NCBI RefSeq assembly: GCF_900343025.1
Contig: NZ_OUND01000001.1
Location: 434,001-498,000 of the forward strand
Length of the DNA: 64,000 nucleotides
DNA from: Arsenophonus endosymbiont of Aleurodicus floccissimus
GTDB taxonomy: Bacteria; Pseudomonadota; Gammaproteobacteria; Enterobacterales; Enterobacteriaceae
Direction: 5' to 3'
The notes under the pieces are model-generated. The model saw only the letters and a program-made list of their open reading frames with translations, did not search any database and was not told the DNA's origin. Shown here in pieces: positions 9,850 to 19,519 of this stretch (position 1 is the stretch's first letter; each line of letters opens with the position of its first letter). The translations under genes and the position numbers were made by a program.

Positions 9850-10378
9850 TTAATTTACAAAGCAGACTTTAGTAAAATCCTGTAGGTTTGGTGACCAAGT
9901 CGTGCCATAGGTACATCCTGCTTTTAAATCATGTATGATGGTATTGGTGGTAATAAAAGCATTTCCTTTATAGCCTTGCATCAAAATAGGTTTAACGCTA
10001 AATAAGTTTTTTAGTGCATCGACACTTTTAGTAGGGCTATATATAGCGATAGCGCGCAGTTTGGCGGTAGCAAGCCGCCACAAAGTATTGGCGGATAAGT
10101 TATCGAACAGTCGCATGTTAACCTTGGGCATATTTTTTCACTAAACATTTTTCTTCACCAATTGGGTGATTGGTATGGACAACATAGCCTTTCTTTGTCC
10201 CATTAATCACTTTATTACCTTTATTTGTTATTTCTATGGTAATAATTTAGTTTTTTAAATCGACAAAGCTAGGTGAATATGCGCCATTAAAGGTTTTTAT
10301 AACATTATCATTTGGTATCGCTGTGGCATAATTAATTAAGATAAATAGTAAAGTTATTACATAGATTAATTTTTTCAT
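9850..10378 (-). pseudogene. unrecognised exported protein, broken
   Basis: On the minus strand an ATG (10378) opens a clear signal peptide (MKKLIYVITLLFILINYATA). The frame meets a TAA about 41 codons in (DLKN-stop-IITIEITN) and shifts near 10132, then runs to 9850 (YSPTKSVDALKNLF, GYKGNAFITTNTIIHDLKAGC). The stretch HTNHPIGEE ... ATVR, then a Thr-rich strand ending TYGTTWSPNL, vaguely recalls the C-terminal half of C45/NAAA-type amide hydrolases, but the nucleophile region is absent, so this is only a suggestion. There is no homologue at this place in E. coli, so it is probably accessory. Confidence 0.55.
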
Positions 10379-11004
10379 TATAGTTTCCTTAACAAATATT
10401 TACTTTAATTTTTTTACTTTGTATTTATTATTTTATAAATTATTGCTTATGTAAGTTAATCCGCTTCTCAATTTCACAAAAATACTAAGTTTTATCTAAT
10501 TAACTTGTTTCGTAATAGTGAGGTTTTTTGTATTTTAATTAAATTAATTACTTATAGTTAAAAATTTTAAAGTATATAATTGGGTTTATTTATATAATAA
10601 CATTTAATATTTTTTAGCATATTATTAATGATTTGTTACTAATTTAATTATTAATTAATAAAATATGAATATTATTTTTTTGCTGACTAGTTAAGTAGTT
10701 TTTGCTTAGCTAAACCAATTTTTTTTAATTCATTGAGTAAAAAAATAAGCCGTAATTGACCCGCATACGGTTATTTTGTATAGTTTTTAACTATAGTGGT
10801 TTATAGAAAACAATAAATTATATAAAAAATTATTGTTTTAAAATAATAAAAATGCCAGTTTGTACTAGTTTTTTGTAAAAATGTAAAGTTGAGTGTTTTT
10901 TTTAATATCTGCACAACAAAGGGCTTGAAAAGTAATTAAAAAACATTATTTATATTACTAATTTAATGTTAATCATTGTTAATTAATAAAGGAAACCAAT
11001 TTTT
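10379..11004. other. long AT-rich intergenic region upstream of htpX
   Basis: About 625 bases without a readable gene. A weak stem GCCGTA...TACGGT at about 10750-10775 followed by TATTTTG is the only structure noticed. The final ~80 bases should carry the htpX promoter; a clear CpxR box could not be assigned. Confidence 0.45.
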
Positions 11005-11886
11005 ATGATGCGAATAGCCTTGTTTTTACTTACAAACTTGGCAGTAATGTTTGTATTTGGAATTATTTTGAGTTTGACTGGCATCCAGGGACAAAGCGTT
11101 CCAGGGCTAATGATTATGGCTGGTCTTTTTGGTTTTGGTGGCTCATTTATCTCATTATTGATGTCAAAATGGATGGCATTACGTTCTGTTGGTGCGCAGG
11201 TGATTGAAAGTCCGACAACAGAAACGGAACATTGGTTGTTAAATACCGTCAAGCGTCAGGCTGATCAAGCTGGCATAAAAATGCCAGAAGTTGCTATTTA
11301 TCATGCACCCGATATTAATGCTTTTGCTACTGGGGCTCGTCGTGATGCATCATTGGTTGCTGTTAGTACAGGTTTGCTAGAAAGTATGGGGCGTGATGAA
11401 GCCGAAGCGGTTATTGCCCATGAGATTAGCCATATAGCAAATGGTGATATGGTAACAATGACTTTATTACAAGGAGTAGTAAATACTTTTGTTATTTTTA
11501 TTTCACGTATTATTGCTCAGCTGGCGTCTGGAGTTTTATCAAATAATAATAATGACAATGAAAGTAGCCAGGGTAACCCAATAATTTACTTTGCGGTATC
11601 AATGGTGTTAGAAATTGTATTTGGTATTTTGGCCAGTATTATTACTATGTGGTTCTCGCGTTATCGTGAATTCCGTGCAGATGCAGGTTCAGCCCATTTA
11701 GTGGGTAGAGAAAAAATGATTGCTGCATTACAGCGTTTGAAAACAAGTTATGAGCCACAGGAAGCTGGCAGTATGATGGCTTTTTGCATCAACGGACGCT
11801 CTAAATCTTGTGAGTTGTTTTTATCCCATCCTCCTCTTGATAAGCGCATTGAAGCTTTACGTATGGGCACTTATCTTAATCGGTAA
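11005..11886 (+). CDS. htpX: inner-membrane zinc protease HtpX
   Basis: An intact 293-residue M48 metalloprotease, the same length as E. coli HtpX, which with FtsH clears misfolded membrane proteins. Membrane segments are at about 4-26, 34-53, 158-178 and 193-213. The zinc motif HEISH falls at residues 139-143, with the third ligand Glu in the [11 protein letters not shown] segment. A GGAAACC leader precedes the start; the second Met codon could also serve. It ends 3 bases before a strong inverted repeat. Confidence 0.97.
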   Translation: MMRIALFLLTNLAVMFVFGIILSLTGIQGQSVPGLMIMAGLFGFGGSFISLLMSKWMALRSVGAQVIESPTTETEHWLLNTVKRQADQAGIKMPEVAIYHAPDINAFATGARRDASLVAVSTGLLESMGRDEAEAVIAHEISHIANGDMVTMTLLQGVVNTFVIFISRIIAQLASGVLSNNNNDNESSQGNPIIYFAVSMVLEIVFGILASIITMWFSRYREFRADAGSAHLVGREKMIAALQRLKTSYEPQEAGSMMAFCINGRSKSCELFLSHPPLDKRIEALRMGTYLNR

Positions 11887-11889
11887 AAC

Positions 11890-11927
11890 AATAACCAATC
11901 CCACCTGATGAGGTGGGATTGGTTATT
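11890..11927. terminator. bidirectional terminator between htpX and yecF
   Basis: A perfect 17-base inverted repeat (11890-11906 with 11911-11927, four-base loop GATG) lies between the convergent ends of htpX and the yecF relic. Read on the minus strand it is followed by GTTTTACC; on the plus strand the T tract is poor, so termination of htpX may rely on the stem. Confidence 0.7.
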
Positions 11928-12151
11928 AACTTCGATAGGCTATTTTGATTTGTTCGATTATTCGTTGAAAAACTTCTGTTTGTTTAGGATCTTGCATAGC
12001 AAGACTTTCTTTTTCCATATTGAGTATAGCTCTTCCTGCATCGGCTTGATTTAGCGCTTTTAATATATAAGGTTATAAAAGTTTTCAAGCAAGTAATTTC
12101 AGTAGTAATGGTTGCCCTATCAGGTCTACTACTCGAACAATCATTTGTCAT
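11926..12151 (-). pseudogene. yecF: DUF2594 protein YecF, frameshifted
   Basis: Minus-strand relic of YecF (DUF2594, ~74 residues, unknown function). The start ATG (12151) follows a GAGG site. The first part reads TEITCLKTFITLY, matching the NEVSCLKAMLTLM region; after an indel near 12065-12075 the sequence continues in another frame with LNQADAGRAILNMEKESLAM and FQRIIEQIKIAYRS, clearly the YecF C-terminus. One frameshift is enough to explain the loss. Confidence 0.8.
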
Positions 12152-12498
12152 TTTTTTGCCTCAATGAATTAAAAAATAAAGCAATAATTACTTTGGCGTA
12201 TTTTACATAGTTGTGGAATTTTATATACGTTTTTAATACAACTTTTTTAATTTAAAAAATATATTTAATATTATATTAACTATTTGATTTTAGTTTCTAT
12301 AATATCTGGTTATTGCAATTGTGTCGGACCTTTAAATGACGAAGAATGGTAATCGAAAACAGGGTTGCTGATAGGTGCAGCGATTATTGCCATTTAGGTA
12401 AAAATATTTAATTTCCATGTAAAGATATTCACAATTATTTTATCACTTTTATCTTATACTTTAAAAGTTAGAATAAAAATTTTTAGATGGAGGTGTGT
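12152..12498. other. intergenic, nothing recognised
   Basis: About 350 bases between the divergent yecF relic and the stress-protein gene. No gene fragments recognised; the downstream end should contain the promoter of the usp gene. Confidence 0.45.
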
Positions 12499-12927
12499 AT
12501 GTATACAGTTATTTTAGTGGCTGTTGATATTGCTCAAGAAGAACTAACGAGTAAAGCTATACGACAAGCTGTACAATTTGCTAAAGTTTCAGAAGCTAAA
12601 CTAAATTTTATCCATGTATTGCCTATTTCATCGGCAATTATAAATGCTTATGCATTGGGATATATGGAAATAAAAGATCGTGCCACCCTAAAAGCAGAAG
12701 ATGATATGCAAAACCTACTTGAACCGATCGAGTTACCAGCTGATCGCCTAGGCTATACTATTGCTTTTGGTTCTCCGCGTGATGAAATTATCAGTCGAGC
12801 GGAAGAAATTAATGCTGATATCATCATCCTTGGTTCAAGAAGTCCCAATATAACAACTCATCTGTTAGGTTCTATGGCAGCGGGTGTTGTACGTTATGCA
12901 AAAACCTCTGTACTGGTGGTCAGATAA
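12499..12927 (+). CDS. universal stress protein, UspF-like
   Basis: An intact 142-residue universal stress protein of the UspF/UspG branch. The start chosen is the ATG at 12499, seven bases after a strong GGAGGTG; an upstream in-frame ATG at 12487 has no room for such a site. The fold reads strand YTVILVAVDI, then the ATP-binding signature G-SRSPNITTHLLGSMAAGVV near the C-terminus and the final strand TSVLVVR. This matches ATP-binding UspF rather than UspA. A decayed paralogue follows 138 bases downstream, indicating an old tandem duplication. Confidence 0.85.
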   Translation: MYTVILVAVDIAQEELTSKAIRQAVQFAKVSEAKLNFIHVLPISSAIINAYALGYMEIKDRATLKAEDDMQNLLEPIELPADRLGYTIAFGSPRDEIISRAEEINADIIILGSRSPNITTHLLGSMAAGVVRYAKTSVLVVR

Positions 12928-13064
12928 CAATTAACCATCAAAATTACAAGTTAATTATTTATTATTTTAACAACTAGTTTAATCAATTTTATGGCTTTAG
13001 TACGGTATTTTATATTAATCATAAAGGAACCAAGATTTAGTGCTTATCGTTTGAAGGAGTAAAT

Positions 13065-13502
13065 ATGTATAAAATAATTCTAGTTCCAATTGATATCTAA
13101 GAAAAAAAACTAATAAAAAAAACACTCAAACATGCGCTTTATATTGCTAGATTATCTGATGCTAAATTGCATTTCTTGCATGTTGCCCCTGATATGTCTA
13201 GTTATTCAATGAGTTATAGTTATCATTATGATTTATTAGCTAATTTTGCCAAGAAAACGATCGAAAGTTCAGAAAAACAATTAAAACAAATAATTAAGCA
13301 TATTGATTATCCTAAAGAAAAAATTTTTTACTCGGTGGAGATGGGGTCACCTAGAGATAAAGTTTTATCAGAAGCAGAAAAAATAGGCGCTGATTTGATA
13401 GTAGCTGGCTCCCACCGACCCAATATTGCCACGCATTTGTTAGATTCGAATCCTTCGGCTATTGTTTCTAATGCGCCGATTTCGATATTGATAGTTTGGT
13501 AG
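13065..13502 (+). pseudogene. second UspF-like universal stress protein, early stop
   Basis: A paralogue of the preceding gene with a strong GAAGGAG site and ATG, reading MYKIILVPIDI and then TAA at codon 12 (13098-13100). The rest of the frame is open to 13502 and retains the family ATP-binding motif (GSHRPNIATHLLDSNPSAIV) and the last strand. Only one lesion is visible, so inactivation is recent; re-initiation at an internal TTG cannot be excluded but would lose the first strand and the ATP pocket. Confidence 0.85.
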
Positions 13503-13739
13503 TTAATATTATTATAATGCAAAAAATTAGTTAATTTACCTGCTTTTTTAGTTAAGTTAATTATATTAAATAAAAAAACGTAGTAATTATTTCGTTGTTG
13601 TAAATCAGATTACTTATGAAAAGTATTGCTAATTTTGATTTAAAAAGAGCGCTATTAATTATGTTGTCTGCTATTGAGCAATAACTTAATTGCTATCATT
13701 ACTATTAATAAAATTCTGCAGGTGTATAGAGGCTACAAA

Positions 13740-14538
13740 ATGGAATATATTGAATCTAATTATCATACTGAAGCAGAAAGGCAGAGAAAAATTACTCGCT
13801 TTTGTATTCAATGCGCTCAACTCCTTTTTAACACGGCGCTAAAAGTATGTTAGTGGAACAATTATCAACCCGATTAGGTATTGCCTTAGGCGTGGATCAA
13901 GTTGATAGCGCAATATCTTCTAATGCGATTTTTTTAACAACTGTAATTAACAGTCGCTGTATGACGTCAACCCGTAAAAATATTGATCATGGCATAAATA
14001 TGCATTTGGTGACTAAGGTTCAGCACACGGTGATATTGTCTGAATATAAAATTGTTAGATTGCGATAAGGTTCAGCAGCGTCTGGCTGAAATAAAACTAC
14101 TACGTTATCCTCGTTGGTTACTAGTGCTTATGATCGGAATTATCTTGTGGCTGTTTTTGTAAGCTGAATGGGGGTGGCTGGGATGATTGCTTGGTCACTT
14201 TTATTGCCAGCGGTTGTGCAATGTACATTCAACAAATCCTTACAGCTCAATATATGAATCCATTGATTAATTTTTGTATTACCGCCTGTGTAGCTACTAC
14301 AGTATCTGGTTTTGTGTTAAATATTCCTTATTTTTCCAATGCATCGACGATTTCAATGGCAGCCAGTGTTTTACTGTTAGTTCCTGGATTTCCATTAATT
14401 AATTCTGTGGTCGATATGTTTAAAGGTCATATTAATACTGGATTAGCGCGTTGGGCAATAGCGAGTTTGATGACATTAGCGACTTGTATCGGTATAACCA
14501 TGGCTATGGCGGTTTGGGGATTAAGAAATTGGGCATAA
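13740..14538 (+). pseudogene. yjjP: succinate exporter subunit YjjP, several frameshifts
   Basis: Relic of YjjP, the larger half of the YjjPB dicarboxylate exporter (ThrE family). The N-terminal soluble domain is spread over two frames (CAQLLF, then [18 protein letters not shown] and [10 protein letters not shown]), with a further break after VILSEYKI and another after a Trp-rich membrane segment. The membrane domain from 14191 ([27 protein letters not shown]) is well preserved to its stop. At least three indels are needed. The last bases overlap the start of yjjB. Confidence 0.88.
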
Positions 14539-14981
14539 TATTTTTACTCACCTTAATTGAAAAAATGTTATTGGCAGCCATACCTGCAGCCGGTTTTGCC
14601 ATGGTCTTTAATGTGCCAGTACGGGCGTTAAAATATTGTGCTTTGCTGGGTACTATTGGTTATGGTTTTCGTATGATACTGATGGAAATTAGCTTTAGCA
14701 TTGAATGGGCAAGTTTTTGTGCGGCAATTTTAATTGGCATTATTGGTATTCAATGGTCACGTTGGTGGTTGGCACATCCCAAAGTGTTTACTGTTGCGGC
14801 ACTTATTCCTATGTTACCAAGTATAAGTGCTTATATAGCAATAATATCGTTAGTAAAAATTGCTCATTTGGGCTATAACGCGGAGTTACTTGAAACATTA
14901 GTAACACATTTTATTAAAACTTTATTTATTGTCGGTGCTTTATCGGTTGGTTTATCTATTCCTGGACTATGGTTATCGTAA
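14529..14981 (+). CDS. yjjB: succinate exporter subunit YjjB, slightly shortened
   Basis: The start chosen is TTG at 14529, overlapping the end of yjjP by 10 bases, because it aligns with the E. coli start (GVIEFLLAL against GIIFLLTL). The 150-residue product has four to five membrane helices and the family block [24 protein letters not shown] and [26 protein letters not shown]. After GLWL an indel gives SerStop; the next frame still encodes YRKRPRV-stop, the E. coli ending. Only the basic tail is lost, so the protein might fold, but its partner YjjP is dead, so it is probably functionless. Confidence 0.75.
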   Translation: MGIIFLLTLIEKMLLAAIPAAGFAMVFNVPVRALKYCALLGTIGYGFRMILMEISFSIEWASFCAAILIGIIGIQWSRWWLAHPKVFTVAALIPMLPSISAYIAIISLVKIAHLGYNAELLETLVTHFIKTLFIVGALSVGLSIPGLWLS

Positions 14982-14993
14982 GCGTCCACGAGT

Positions 14994-15170
14994 TTAATCT
15001 TGTATTGAATTTAAGGTAATATCAAATTGTTGCTCACCAGATATTATGATTTGAATATTAAGTTCTTCTTCTGAATATTTAGCAATAATGACTTTAACAT
15101 TATTTTCTTGAGCATGTTTTTTTGTCACATCAATTAGTTCTTCTTTTAAATGTTTTATTAATGTATTCAT
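14994..15170 (-). CDS. small hypothetical protein
   Basis: A 58-residue frame whose ATG at 15170 follows a good AGGAAAT site (an upstream in-frame ATG lacks one). The sequence is Lys/Glu-rich, predicted as a helix (NTLIKHLKEELIDVTKKHA) followed by two beta strands (VKVIIAKYSEEELNIQIII), and soluble. It does not match any family I recognise. It is convergent with yjjB and its stop overlaps the ancestral yjjB stop. Codon use is like that of intact neighbours. Confidence 0.5.
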   Translation of the reverse strand: MNTLIKHLKEELIDVTKKHAQENNVKVIIAKYSEEELNIQIIISGEQQFDITLNSIQD

Positions 15171-15373
15171 TTTATTTCCTAAATGAAAATTAAATTTTAT
15201 TTTTAAATAATTAATTATATTTTTATACAAAAAAAGATAAGGTTTTTATAGATATTCATCATATAAAATAAGAAAATAAAATTAAATTTTTTCATACAAT
15301 TGTCGATAATAATGAAAAAATTATATGACTAAAATAGTCGATTTATTTATTAATTTTAACCAGGACGTTAATT

Positions 15374-16365
15374 TTGAAATTAATACATTTTTTAACGGTA
15401 ATAATTACCGTGATGGTAGTTTTTTGTGCGCCATTTAATTTATTAGCAACACCGATTAGCTTTGATGAAGCAAAAAAATTGCCCGTAATGAAATTTACTT
15501 TGATCAAGCTGGTGGAAATCAAGGAACGCTCTATTGCGGATGGCAATGGATGGGTAAAAGTGGTGTTAGGGTAGATTTAACTAGCTGCGGTTACCAGTAA
15601 GAAAACAAATAAATAGAGCACAGCGAATAGAGTGGGAACATATTGTGCCGGCATAGGTATTTGGTCATCAGCGTCAATGTTAGCAAAAAGGGGGACGAAA
15701 GAATTATGTCATGACAGATCCTGTTTTTCGCGCCATCGAAGCCGATCTGTATAACATTGCGCCTTCTATTGGCGAAGTAAATGGTGATAGAAGCAATTTT
15801 AATTATGGTCAATTAGCCTCTTCAGAGTTTTATCACCTTATGGCCAATGCCAAAGCAAGGTGGATTTTAAAAATAGTATTTTTGAGCCTAGAAATGAAGT
15901 AAAAGGCCAGGTTGCTCGTGTAATGTTCTATATGTATGACCGATATAATCTTACTATGTCTAAGCAACAACAACAGTTATTAATGGCTTGGGATCGACAA
16001 TTTCCGGTTAATCGTTGGGAAAAGTTGCAAAATGAGCGAATTGGCAAAATTACCGGACACTATAACCCGTTTTTTGTCACCGGTGAATTAACCTGGCAAT
16101 TAGGTCATAGAAATCAGGCGGCTGGTTTATCAGTTGCAACTACTGAAATAGAAAAAAATCAATTAAAACAAAAAGTAATATTTCTACTATGGCGCGCAAT
16201 TATCTTACTGCTGCGATTAAAGGTAATCAAATTAGCCAAATATACCACTTTTCTTACTGTCAGGGATATAAGGTTTTATCAGCCAAAAATAGTATTGTTT
16301 TTGAAAATGAGCAGGCCGCTATTGCTGCGGGTTATCGATTAGCCAAAAATTGCACGCGACAATAA
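15374..16365 (+). pseudogene. EndA-type endonuclease I with C-terminal Zn-domain, broken
   Basis: Relic of a secreted or periplasmic endonuclease I (EndA/NucM). The signal peptide is at the start (HFLTVIITVMVVFCAPFNLLA). Fragments in several frames keep the family order: GTLYCGWQW, VDLTSCGYQ, RIEWEHIVPA (with the catalytic His), then TAG in place of Trp, FGHQRQC, DPVFRAIEADLYNIAPSIGEVNGDRSN and YNLTMSKQQQQL...WDRQFPVNRWE. After the nuclease, a further frame encodes GNQISQIYHFSYCQGYKVLSA ... AAIAAGYRLAKNC, typical of an Ada-like metal-binding tail seen on some nucleases. The start codon may be TTG. Confidence 0.82.
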
Positions 16366-16790
16366 AAAACACTTATTATCAAACAAATAGCATATTATCA
16401 AGTTGATCACGTTAACTGCGGTTATTAATAAATTATCAGATGACTTAAGGTAATTGTTTGCGTAATAAAGTTGACCGGCAAGCAATAATCGACAATATTT
16501 TTTGTATCAGAGATGTTAAAATATTTTTATAGTCAATTAATGGATATAAAATAATATTAGGCTCTTGAGGATGTTTAGCATAGGGGATATAGATGATAAA
16601 ATGTTTAAAATATACTCTTCAGTCATTAACCGGTTATAAGTTATCCATAACATGCAAGATGGAGAAATTTGTAACCGGTTTTTTCTTGCAAATCATAAAA
16701 TTGGAGACAATCCTCTGTTTTAAATAGCTTTTTTGTGTAGATATTCAAATATTATTACCATCGACATATAGACTATCGAAAGGTAAAACT
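16366..16790. other. intergenic region before phoH with repeated AACCGGTT
   Basis: No gene. The palindrome AACCGGTT occurs twice (16628-16635 and 16673-16680), the second followed by TTTTCTTG. The two copies can pair into an 8-base stem with a long loop, which could act as a terminator or leader structure ahead of phoH. Confidence 0.4.
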
Positions 16791-17583
16791 ATGAGTAGAC
16801 AGAAAGCTGCAACAAGAGCACCCCGAAAATTAAGAAGATGTTTAAGAAAAGAGAGTCGCTCATCTCGTTTAAAAGAGATCAACAATGTGGCATCTTTTGC
16901 TGATTTTACAGGTATTGAAACCATTGGTATGGCATGTGAAACTCGTGATCGTTCTCCGATTATTCCTCGCAGTGAAGCACAAAGAAAATATATTGAAGCT
17001 ATTAAGTGGCAAAAATTGATTTTGGCAAATGGTGTGAAGCCAGGATGTGGTAAAATATTTATTAGTTCTGCAATGGCTGCTGATGCTCTCATTAATAAAG
17101 AATCAATAAAATTATTGTAACTCGCCCGGTTCTACAAGCAGAGGAGGATTTAGGTTTCTTCCGGGTGATATGGCAGAGAAATTCGCACCTTTCTTTCGGC
17201 CGGTATATGATATTTTAGCCAAAAGATTGGGACACTCTTTTCTACAATACTGTTTACGACCAGAAATAGGCAAAGTAGAAATTGCACCTTTTGCTTACAT
17301 GCGTGGCCGAACATTTGAGAACGCGTTTGTGATACTGGATGAAGCACAAAATGTCACGGCTAATCAAATGAAAATGTTTTTAACTCGCTTAGGAGAAAAC
17401 GTGACTGTCGTCGTCAATGGCGATGTTTCCCAATGTGACTTGTCGTTAGGGATCATGTCTGTTCTGTAAGATGCGTTACGACACTTTGATTGTGACGATT
17501 TGGTTACCATCGTCAAATTTACCATTGGTGATTGTGTCCGCTCTGAACTCTGCCACAAAGCCTTATTAGCCTACGAGCTTTGA
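16791..17583 (+). pseudogene. phoH: PhoH family ATPase, frameshifts and stop
   Basis: Relic of PhoH, a cytoplasmic nucleotide-binding protein of the SF1-helicase-like PhoH family. The N-terminus (SRQKAATRAPRKLRR, ETIGMACETRDRSPII) aligns with E. coli PhoH. The Walker A region reads KPGCGKIFIS where the family has GEAGCGKTWIS, so its Thr is lost. Frameshifts lie near 17115 and 17155. The Walker B block (AFVILDEAQNVTANQMKMFLTRLGEN) is perfect, but a TAA interrupts at 17467-17469. The reading continues to 17583. Several independent lesions mark a dead gene. Confidence 0.9.
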
Positions 17584-17605
17584 TAAACAATCTATTGTTA
17601 ATTTG

Positions 17606-17634
17606 AATAGCGCTCAGATCATCTGAGCGCTATT
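17606..17634 (+). terminator. terminator after phoH
   Basis: A 14-base inverted repeat (17606-17619 with 17621-17634, centre at 17620) containing AGCGCTCAGAT, followed by TATTTG. It lies 23 bases after the phoH stop. Confidence 0.7.
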
Positions 17635-17640
17635 TATTTG

Positions 17641-18355
17641 GCAAACTTAACAGCTTGCTCGGTAACTGATGGTGAAATGCTCAGCTAAATTAAACACAAT
17701 ATATTCAACCAATTACTACTAATCTCTATCTGCGGGTTAAAGTTTGGTTTTTATTGGCAAAATGACTAACCGGTTGCATATCATCTTGATTTTACAGTTG
17801 GTTGTTTCATCGTTTGGGATTTTACTTTATAATCGCTGCTGACTATTGTGACTGATCTTATTAGTTGCGTGGTTAGCAGTGGTGGCAGGTAGCCGACTGT
17901 CATCACTGCATTGATCCGTTACTTATCTTTTTTATCTATATAACCGGTATTTTAATTAATTTCCGCTACACTCTGCCTGATTTAGCCCTCCATTATCATT
18001 GCGTTAATTACCGTTTTAACCACTTATTTGGTCTGCTGTTGATACTGTGGCCAGTGTTACAAAGGACGGTTTTATACCTTCTACCTGTTCACGCATGCCT
18101 GGCTGAAATAATAGTTAGTAAACCCAACTGCAAAAGGCTGGCAATAGTTGGTGAGTTTTTTCGTAATAGTCCTATTTATTCAATAAAGTCACTCAATTTC
18201 TGTGAATTGGATGTATAAAACTTACGGTAAGAAATGACAAACAAACTGACAGAACAGCAATGCGATTGTTCGGTTGTTCTTACTATTAACGAAAAATGTT
18301 TTATTTAATTTATGACATCATTTAATGATGCTAAAATGTGAGCGAGGGAAAAGGA
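17641..18355. other. eroded region, no gene recognised
   Basis: About 715 bases with no intact frame. Hydrophobic fragments are scattered in different plus-strand frames between 17770 and 18080 (for example LILQLVVSSFGILLY and VAWLAVVAGSRLS), suggesting a destroyed membrane protein. They are too short to name. The last 50 bases hold the leader of the lipase relic. Confidence 0.45.
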
Positions 18356-19361
18356 ATGCAAACGACACGATTTCGTAATGTTATTGTTTTCTGGACAGCT
18401 TGTCTGACACAGGTATTATGGCCAGTTCCTATATTGGCAAGCTAGCTAGCGCATTCGGTGCCATGACGGTGAATCCGACAGGTCGTTACAGTTATTGCCG
18501 TAACTGGACAGATTATATGTATGAAGCGGCGACAGGTGGAGGATCACTTGTGATGGCTAATGCTAGCACTTCGAAAAAATTAACTAGCAAGCATCAATCA
18601 TTTTCTCAAGAATCCAGCTGGGGACAAGGTTCTGACCTGTGGTTTCGATATGCTAATTATGCAGTTGGTGGTGCTACGGTGGGGAATACCGCACGCTATT
18701 GCACATATATGTTCACTTACTACTATGAAAAATGAGGTGAAGGCTTTTGAGAAAGATTTCTCATTACAAGTTATAAATAATGAAAATTTTCTTTTTATTG
18801 TTTGGTTTGGCGCTAACGACCTATACACGGCAGGTTTGCCTGCCACCGAGATGCATAAAGTGGCAATTAAAATTGCTCATAAGCTAGAGAAGAATTAGTT
18901 AACATTGTTGGTTTAAGTAATGCACACTTTATTTATATAAATATGGGACTTCCACTATAGGCTGTTCGTTATCAGGAGATGGCTAGTTCTGCCAAAGCGA
19001 AATATCAAACGTCTACCAACGAGAAGAAAGCTAAACGTATTTATGATGAAGTTAGGCGACAAATTAATAATTTTGAAAGTGGGACGATGTTATTTAACCA
19101 CACACTAAGAGAGATTACTGAAGCCAGAATCGATGTCAAATCTGTATGAAAAGTTACATTTATCAGAAGGGGTGCAAAAAGTTGGAGCTAGCAATCAATT
19201 TATCGATAGCTGTAATTACGATATTATTATGGGTCATAACAGTAAAGTGTCTACTTCAGATAAAGCTCATCCGACAGATCGTGTCTATCGCATGGTATGG
19301 CAAAAAATTTGTGGGAAAGAGGCTACACTTTTGGCATGCTTCCGGTAACCAAGGGTTGTAA
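18356..19361 (+). pseudogene. GDSL/SGNH lipase-acyltransferase (SseJ-like), broken
   Basis: Relic of a GDSL-type esterase. An AAGGA site precedes the ATG. One missing base sits inside the GDSL motif itself: frames join as VF-(G)-DSLSDTGIMASSYIGKL. The following segments GRYSYCRNWTDYM and YANYAVGGATVG match block II, LFIVWFGANDLYTAG matches the GxND block III, and KAHPTDRVY supplies the catalytic DxxHP-type histidine block. The arrangement resembles Salmonella SseJ and the thermolabile-haemolysin family. At least three frameshifts are present and the 3' end is approximate. It is absent from this place in E. coli. Confidence 0.75.
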
Positions 19362-19436
19362 TCATAGTGATACTCAATTTTGTACTCGGCTTTGATTGAG
19401 CTAGCATAAAAAATTGTATCCCTATGGAAAAGAAAA

Positions 19437-19457
19437 GCCCACGTAAATTGCGTGGGC
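19437..19457 (-). terminator. rho-independent terminator of ychF
   Basis: Seven-base GC-rich arms GCCCACG (19437-19443) and CGTGGGC (19451-19457). On the minus strand the stem is followed by TTTTCTTTTCC, the right place and polarity to end ychF. The plus strand also has a T run slightly later. Confidence 0.85.
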
Positions 19458-19519
19458 GTTAAGTTTTTTTCCGATCTTTATAGATTGTATTGAGATGCCA
19501 TAAAGCCGACTAGAATGGA

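Noticed and set aside
14451..14528. Upstream extension of yjjB
   Set aside because: It overlaps the yjjP end in another frame and does not match family N-termini; the TTG at 14529 does.
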